A model generated the notes under the pieces. It did not search any database. It was given only the letters and a program-made list of their open reading frames with translations, and had not been told where the DNA came from. A stretch of 9,504 nt of DNA from Dysgonamonadaceae bacterium. Lineage in GTDB: Bacteria > Bacteroidota > Bacteroidia > Bacteroidales > Azobacteroidaceae. The DNA is taken from NCBI GenBank assembly GCA_031282925.1, contig JAITCT010000046.1:1-9504 (forward strand), read 5' to 3'. Shown piece by piece: positions 5,427 through 9,504 of this stretch. The number at the start of each line of letters is the position of its first letter. The stretch's first letter is position 1. A program made the translations under genes and the position numbers.

Positions 5427-6680
5427 ATGTTCGATTTGGACAGGTTTCAGGAAATATGGCAGACCATTATCCGGAATAAAGTAAGGAGTTTTCTTACGGG
5501 TTTCGGGGTGTTTTGGGGCATTTTCATGCTGGTCATCATGATGGGCGCGGGACACGGACTGGAAAGAGGCATGTTGAAAGGAATCGACGGTTTCGCAACC
5601 AATTCCTGCTTCATGGGCTCCGCTACGACAAGTTTGCCTTACAAAGGGTTTCAAAAAGGGCGGCGATGGAATATTCATAACCGGGATTTGGATATCCTTT
5701 TGCAATCGGTTCCGGAAATCGAATGCCTTTCACCGATGTTGTGGGGACAGCGTTCAACTAATAATGTGGTTTATAAAGACAATTCGGGTTCATACAACAT
5801 ACGGGGTTTACACTCCAATTACGTTGAAATCGAGCAGCAACGGATGGAATACGGGCGTTTTATCAATGAAATTGATATTGTCTGGGCGCGGAAAGTGTGT
5901 GTTATCGGAACATCCGTATATGAAGAACTGTTCCCGACCAAAAGCAATCCTTTGGGGCAATATATCCGGGTGAGCGGAATTTATTATCAGGTAATCGGCG
6001 TCTCATCGGGCGTTTCCGACGTCGCTATCGGGGGCAGGTCGGAAGAATCGGTTGTTATCCCGTTTACGACCATGCAACAGGTCGGCAACCAGGGAGATGC
6101 TATCCACATGCTGGCGGCAAGCACATTGCCGAGTGTATCGGTAAAAGCGGTGCAGGAAAAAATGGAAGCAATTCTGAAAGCCCATAACAGTATTTCCCCC
6201 GATGACAAACAGGCTGTTTGGGGATTTAACCTGCAAGAACAGTTTAACATGTTCAAATATCTGTTCCTGGGCATTTCGATTGTGATTTGGATTGTCGGTT
6301 CGGGAACATTAATTGCCGGTATTGTAGGCGTTAGCAATATTTTAACGGTTACTGTTAAGGAACGCACCAAAGAAATCGGTATCCGCCGGGCTTTGGGCGC
6401 CAAACCGCGAACAATTATGGGGCAAATCATTTGGGAAGGATTGGTCTTAACGTCGATTTCCGGCTTGCTGGGATTATGTTTCGGCGTACTGTGCCTGCAT
6501 TTGGCCGATGTCTATTGGCTGCAGGAAGCGGAAGGCGTGTTCCTGTCCGATCCGATGATATCTTTCGGAGCAGCCGTAGCTTCGGTAATCATACTGTTGA
6601 CTTTCGGTTTGATTGCCGGTTCGCTCCCGGCAAAACGGGCTTTGCAAATCAAAGCAATAGAAGCAATCAGGGAAGAGTAA
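5427..6680 (+). CDS. MacB-type ABC permease, second of two paralogues
   Basis: A 417-residue permease with the same plan as its neighbour: helix 1 near 22-42, periplasmic domain about 43-277, helices near 278-306, 336-358 and 379-403. The family segment VTVKERTKEIGIRRALGAKP (308-327) is intact and the C-terminus ends LPAKRALQIKAIEAIREE. I chose ATG 5427 over the in-frame TTG at 5415 because it gives MFDLDRF, aligned with MFDLDKW of the first copy, and because the TTG lies in repeat filler. The ends are similar in the two copies while the periplasmic domains differ strongly, as expected of an old duplication whose products now form a heterodimer with distinct periplasmic surfaces. It lies 47 bases after the first permease and 45 before the adaptor gene. 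Confidence 0.93.
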   Translation: MFDLDRFQEIWQTIIRNKVRSFLTGFGVFWGIFMLVIMMGAGHGLERGMLKGIDGFATNSCFMGSATTSLPYKGFQKGRRWNIHNRDLDILLQSVPEIECLSPMLWGQRSTNNVVYKDNSGSYNIRGLHSNYVEIEQQRMEYGRFINEIDIVWARKVCVIGTSVYEELFPTKSNPLGQYIRVSGIYYQVIGVSSGVSDVAIGGRSEESVVIPFTTMQQVGNQGDAIHMLAASTLPSVSVKAVQEKMEAILKAHNSISPDDKQAVWGFNLQEQFNMFKYLFLGISIVIWIVGSGTLIAGIVGVSNILTVTVKERTKEIGIRRALGAKPRTIMGQIIWEGLVLTSISGLLGLCFGVLCLHLADVYWLQEAEGVFLSDPMISFGAAVASVIILLTFGLIAGSLPAKRALQIKAIEAIREE

Positions 6681-6720
6681 GTCAATTACAAATTACGGAA
6701 ATTATCAATTATCAATTATT
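6681..6720. repeat. ATTACG / ATTATCAATT filler before the adaptor gene
   Basis: CAAATTACGG is followed by AAATTATCAATT and a second ATCAATT. It parallels the gap at 5381-5420 in order and sequence, so the two gaps share an origin. Confidence 0.65.
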
Positions 6721-6725
6721 TACGT

Positions 6726-7847
6726 ATGAAAAAGATTAGAGGAATCATTTTACTTGTCATTTTGGGTTTGGTTGTGATTTGGACGTTTGTTGTTCTTTGG
6801 AATAAATCACGTCCGAAAGCAGATGTTTATGAGATAGTTACTCCTGCAACGGGAACGATTGAAAATAAAACGGTCGCTACGGGAAAAGTCGAACCGAGGG
6901 ATGAAATTCTGATTAAGCCGCAAATATCGGGCATCATTTCGGAAGTAATGAAAGAAGCCGGAGAAAAAGTAACTGTCGGGGAAGTTATTGCAACAGTAAA
7001 GGTGATCCCTGAAATGGGACAACTGAATTCGGCGGAATCCCGCCTGAAAGTTGCGGACATCAATTTGCGGCAAGTCCAAACCGAATATGAACGCCAGGAA
7101 CGTTTATATCTTAACAAGGTCATTTCGAAAGAAGAATTTGACGCTTCCGACGCCGCTTTCCGGAAAGCGAAAGAAGAAGAGGCAAATGCGCAGGACGCCT
7201 TGGATATTGTACGCGAAGGCGTTGCAAAGAAATACGCCAATTTAAGCAATACCCAAATCCGCTCAACCATTTCGGGTATGATTCTGGACGTTCCCGTCAA
7301 AGCCGGAAACTCCGTTATTCAGGCGAATACCTTTAACGATGGAACAACCATTGCATCGGTCGCCAACATGAATGACTTGATTTTCAAGGGAAAAATTGAT
7401 GAAACCGAAGTCGGGAAAATCAAAGAAGGGATGCCGATTGTATTGACCGTAGGAACGCTGAGCAACGATAAATTCGACGCCCGCCTGGAATACATTTCCC
7501 CGAAAGGAGTGGAAGAAAACGGAGCTGTGTTGTTTGAAATCAAAGCGGCGGTGAAAGTACCCGACACGGTTTTCATCAGGGCAGGATACAGTGCGAATGC
7601 CGAAATTGTCCTGGCGCGCGCCACCGATGTACTGACCATTCCCGAAAGTTCCGTTGAATTCAGCAATGACTCGGCTTTCGTTTACAAAGTAAAGGACGAA
7701 AAACCCAAACAGGTATTTGAAAAAAGCCCTGTCAAAACAGGCATTTCCGACGGCGTCAAAGTCGAAATAAAAGAAGGTTTGACGGCCGGCGACAAAATCC
7801 GTGGAAATAAGATTGATAATAAAACAAAAGATAAAAATAAAAAATAA
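6726..7847 (+). CDS. Periplasmic adaptor (membrane fusion protein, MacA/HlyD type)
   Basis: A 373-residue adaptor that would bridge the permeases and the outer-membrane channel. One N-terminal membrane anchor (about 5-24, IRGIILLVILGLVVIWTFVV) has no lipobox. The first lipoyl half-motif is near 57-92 (PRDEILIKPQISGIISEV and GEKVTVGEVIATV). A heptad-rich helical hairpin spans about 97-172, and the second lipoyl half is 178-215 (IRSTISGMILDVPVKAGNSV). A beta-barrel region (about 216-300) and a membrane-proximal domain containing LTIPESSV (303-310) follow. The charged C-terminal tail, NKIDNKTKDKNKK (361-373), is rich in lysine. Its last base is shared with the start of the channel gene (TAATG), so translation of the two is probably coupled. 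The helical hairpin is short compared with RND-type adaptors, in keeping with the MacA class. Confidence 0.93.
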   Translation: MKKIRGIILLVILGLVVIWTFVVLWNKSRPKADVYEIVTPATGTIENKTVATGKVEPRDEILIKPQISGIISEVMKEAGEKVTVGEVIATVKVIPEMGQLNSAESRLKVADINLRQVQTEYERQERLYLNKVISKEEFDASDAAFRKAKEEEANAQDALDIVREGVAKKYANLSNTQIRSTISGMILDVPVKAGNSVIQANTFNDGTTIASVANMNDLIFKGKIDETEVGKIKEGMPIVLTVGTLSNDKFDARLEYISPKGVEENGAVLFEIKAAVKVPDTVFIRAGYSANAEIVLARATDVLTIPESSVEFSNDSAFVYKVKDEKPKQVFEKSPVKTGISDGVKVEIKEGLTAGDKIRGNKIDNKTKDKNKK

Positions 7848-9184
7848 TGCCTGTGAAAGCGATTAAAAGACAGATTATTATGTTCTTTTTGATGAACCTT
7901 TGTACGGCGCATCTTTCGGCACAGCCGAAACAATGGACACTGGAAGATTGTATCCTGCATGCCGTTGAGCATAACATAACAATCAAAAAAATGAATATTC
8001 AGAAAAACGTAGCTGAGGTCAATTTAAATACGGCGCAAATGAGCCGTTTACCGGATTTAAGCGCAGGTATTGGGCAAACCTGGAATTTTGGACGAACGGA
8101 AGTTTCAAATGGTCTGTATGAGAATGTAAATCAATCAAGCAGTAGTTTTTCCATAGGAAGTTCCGTGCCGATTTTTACAGGTTTTCGTATTCCGAACGAG
8201 ATTGAGAGAACACAATTAGAATTGCAAGCCGCTACGGAAAATTTGGAAAAAGCCAAAGAAGATTTATCTTTGAATATCGCCTCTTTGTTTTTGCAGGTGA
8301 TGTTCAATAAAGAACTTGTGAAAATAAACAAAAGTCAGATGGAATTAAGCGAATCACAGGTTCAGCGAACGGAAATTCTGGTGGATGCAGGGAAAGTTCC
8401 CTCGTCGCAGTTGTATGATATAAAAGCCCAGGTTGCAAACGATAAAGTCTCGGTCATACAGGCCGAAAACAATTTGAACTTGGCATTGTTGGATTTAAGG
8501 CAAAGTCTGGAATTGGAAAGAAATACCGAATTTGATATTTTTGTTCCCGAAACAAATGACGTCGTCGCAGAAAATATGAGTAGCGTTCAACCTGTAAATG
8601 TAATTTTTGACAATGCTTTGCAGTTAAAACCGGTTGTCAGAGCGCAACAATATATGGTTGAGAGTGCCGGAAAAGCGCTTAATATTGCTCAATCAGGCTA
8701 TTATCCAACACTGAGTCTTAGATTCGGATATAATACGAATTACTTCAGTAAAGATATCCGTCCATTTTCAAAACAATTTAAAGATAATGCACAAGAATAC
8801 ATCGGATTGGATTTAAGTATTCCAATCTTCAATCGTTTTTCGGTTCGGAATCAAGTTCGCACAGCCCGTTTTAATATAGAAAATCAGCAATTGACCTTAG
8901 AAAGCGTGAAAAAAGATTTGTACAAAGAAATTCAGACCGCCTGCCTGAATGCCATATCCTCACAGGAAAAATACAAAGCCTCGCAGGAAGCAGTCGCATC
9001 AAACACCGAATCATTCAAATACGCACAAGAGCGGTATGAAATCGGCAAATCTTCGGTATTTGAATTTAACGAGGCAAAAAACAAACTGTTGCGCAGTCAG
9101 TTAGAAGAAGCGCAAGCGAAATACGATTACATTTTTCGAGCGAAGATATTGGACTTTTATAACGGAGTTCCGATAAAAATGTAA
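7847..9184 (+). CDS. TolC-like outer-membrane efflux channel
   Basis: A 445-residue outer-membrane factor that completes the exporter. The N-terminus has a signal peptide (basic KAIKR at 4-8, hydrophobic about 9-23, likely cut after LSA at 25) and no lipobox. Two homologous halves typical of the OEP family are visible: SVPIFTGFRIPNEI (106-119) in the first matches SIPIFNRFSVRNQV (324-337) in the second, each in a beta-strand region followed by a long helix. YEIGKSSVFEFNEAKNKLL (397-415) is the usual conserved segment of the last helix. W30-TLEDC at the mature start is also common in the family. ATG 7847 overlaps the adaptor stop by one base; M12 is possible but would weaken the signal peptide. 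No hairpin terminator is seen before the tRNA promoter, so operon transcripts may read into the tRNA. Confidence 0.94.
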   Translation: MPVKAIKRQIIMFFLMNLCTAHLSAQPKQWTLEDCILHAVEHNITIKKMNIQKNVAEVNLNTAQMSRLPDLSAGIGQTWNFGRTEVSNGLYENVNQSSSSFSIGSSVPIFTGFRIPNEIERTQLELQAATENLEKAKEDLSLNIASLFLQVMFNKELVKINKSQMELSESQVQRTEILVDAGKVPSSQLYDIKAQVANDKVSVIQAENNLNLALLDLRQSLELERNTEFDIFVPETNDVVAENMSSVQPVNVIFDNALQLKPVVRAQQYMVESAGKALNIAQSGYYPTLSLRFGYNTNYFSKDIRPFSKQFKDNAQEYIGLDLSIPIFNRFSVRNQVRTARFNIENQQLTLESVKKDLYKEIQTACLNAISSQEKYKASQEAVASNTESFKYAQERYEIGKSSVFEFNEAKNKLLRSQLEEAQAKYDYIFRAKILDFYNGVPIKM

Positions 9185-9222
9185 AAAAATCAGGCATACA
9201 GATAAAAAAACTATCCAAAAAG

Positions 9223-9253
9223 TTGTGAGAGTAAAAAAAAAGATGTACCTTCG
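9223..9253 (+). promoter_or_regulatory. Promoter of tRNA-Asp
   Basis: TTG at 9223-9225, a 20-base spacer, then TACCTTCG at 9246-9253, one mismatch from TAnnTTTG. The mature tRNA begins 17 bases after the -7 box, leaving a short 5' leader. This gives the tRNA its own transcription apart from the exporter operon. Confidence 0.7.
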
Positions 9254-9270
9254 CACCGCAATTGAAGAAT

Positions 9271-9347
9271 GGTGTGGTAGTTCAGCTGGTTAGAATACAT
9301 GCCTGTCACGCATGGGGTCGCGGGTTCGAGTCCCGTCCATACCGCCA
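9271..9347 (+). tRNA. tRNA-Asp (anticodon GTC)
   Basis: A complete 77-nt cloverleaf with CCA encoded in the gene. Acceptor GGTGTGG pairs with CCATACC (one G-T), with discriminator G and CCA at 9345-9347. The D stem is GTTC/GAAT, the anticodon stem CATGC/GCATG holds loop CTGTCAC with GTC at 9305-9307, the variable loop is GGGTC, and the T stem GCGGG/CCCGT holds TTCGAGT. GTC reads aspartate codons. Downstream repeats raise the possibility that the 3' half serves as an integration site. Confidence 0.97.
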
Positions 9348-9349
9348 AT

Positions 9350-9377
9350 AAAGCCGCATAAATCAGCGGCTTTTCTT
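9350..9377 (+). terminator. Intrinsic terminator after tRNA-Asp
   Basis: AAAGCCGC (9350-9357) pairs perfectly with GCGGCTTT (9366-9373) across an 8-base loop, and the 3' arm runs into TTTTCTTT. The stem starts three bases after the CCA. Confidence 0.8.
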
Positions 9378-9405
9378 TGTTTATGAGGGTTTACATTAAT
9401 GATTA

Positions 9406-9485
9406 ATTAGACACAATTAGACAAAAAAAGGCACAGTTAGACTGTTTTTTCGTACAAATTTTAAAAAAGTACGAAAATTTGTACG
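9406..9485. repeat. Phased TTAGAC repeats and 12-bp inverted repeat after the tRNA
   Basis: TTAGAC occurs at 9407-9412, 9417-9422 and 9437-9442, that is at offsets of exactly 10 and 20 bases, on the same face of the helix. Next, CGTACAAATTTT (9451-9462) is the perfect reverse complement of AAAATTTGTACG (9474-9485), with a third GTACG inside the spacer. No gene is visible in 9378-9504. Such iterated sites suit a DNA-binding protein, for example a repressor or an integrase, encoded beyond the window edge. Confidence 0.6.
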
Positions 9486-9504
9486 AAGAATTAAAGTATT
9501 TATC

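Overview
The window looks like chromosomal DNA from a member of the Bacteroidota, probably Bacteroidales. Two promoters fit the -33 TTTG / -7 TAnnTTTG pattern of that phylum, starts mostly lack Shine-Dalgarno sequences, and the gaps hold short repeats of a kind common in these genomes. No species can be named from the sequence.

Layout. Positions 1-256 hold no gene but two inverted repeats. Positions 257-777 are a tandem array of 21-nt units in two alternating forms (42-nt period), whose last units are partly inverted. Just after it, at 800-876, is the intact start of a gene that breaks off after about 25 codons. Positions 894-2651 (minus strand) encode an ArnT/PMT-like membrane glycosyltransferase with a clear promoter and two perfect hairpins in its leader. 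The divergent gap 2767-3423 is a mosaic of direct and inverted repeats with no credible gene.

Positions 3424-9184 (plus strand) form one five-gene operon for a MacAB-TolC-type tripartite export system: ATPase (LolD/MacB class), two tandem paralogous MacB-type permeases, a periplasmic adaptor (MacA/HlyD class) and a TolC-like outer-membrane channel. The ATPase probably drives a permease heterodimer. The adaptor would link it to the channel, giving export from inner membrane or periplasm to the outside. The substrate cannot be read from sequence. Three gaps in the operon carry related AT-rich filler (AATTACGAATT, ATTATCAATT).

Positions 9271-9347 are a complete tRNA-Asp(GTC) with encoded CCA, its own promoter and a terminator. 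The final 100 bases hold three phased TTAGAC repeats and a perfect 12-bp inverted repeat. This could be the edge of an element integrated at the tRNA, but no integrase is visible.

No complete novel system is evident. The least explained parts are the 257-777 array, whose units carry a repeated perfect -7 promoter motif pointing at the broken gene, the repeat mosaic in the divergent promoter region, and the iterated sites after the tRNA.
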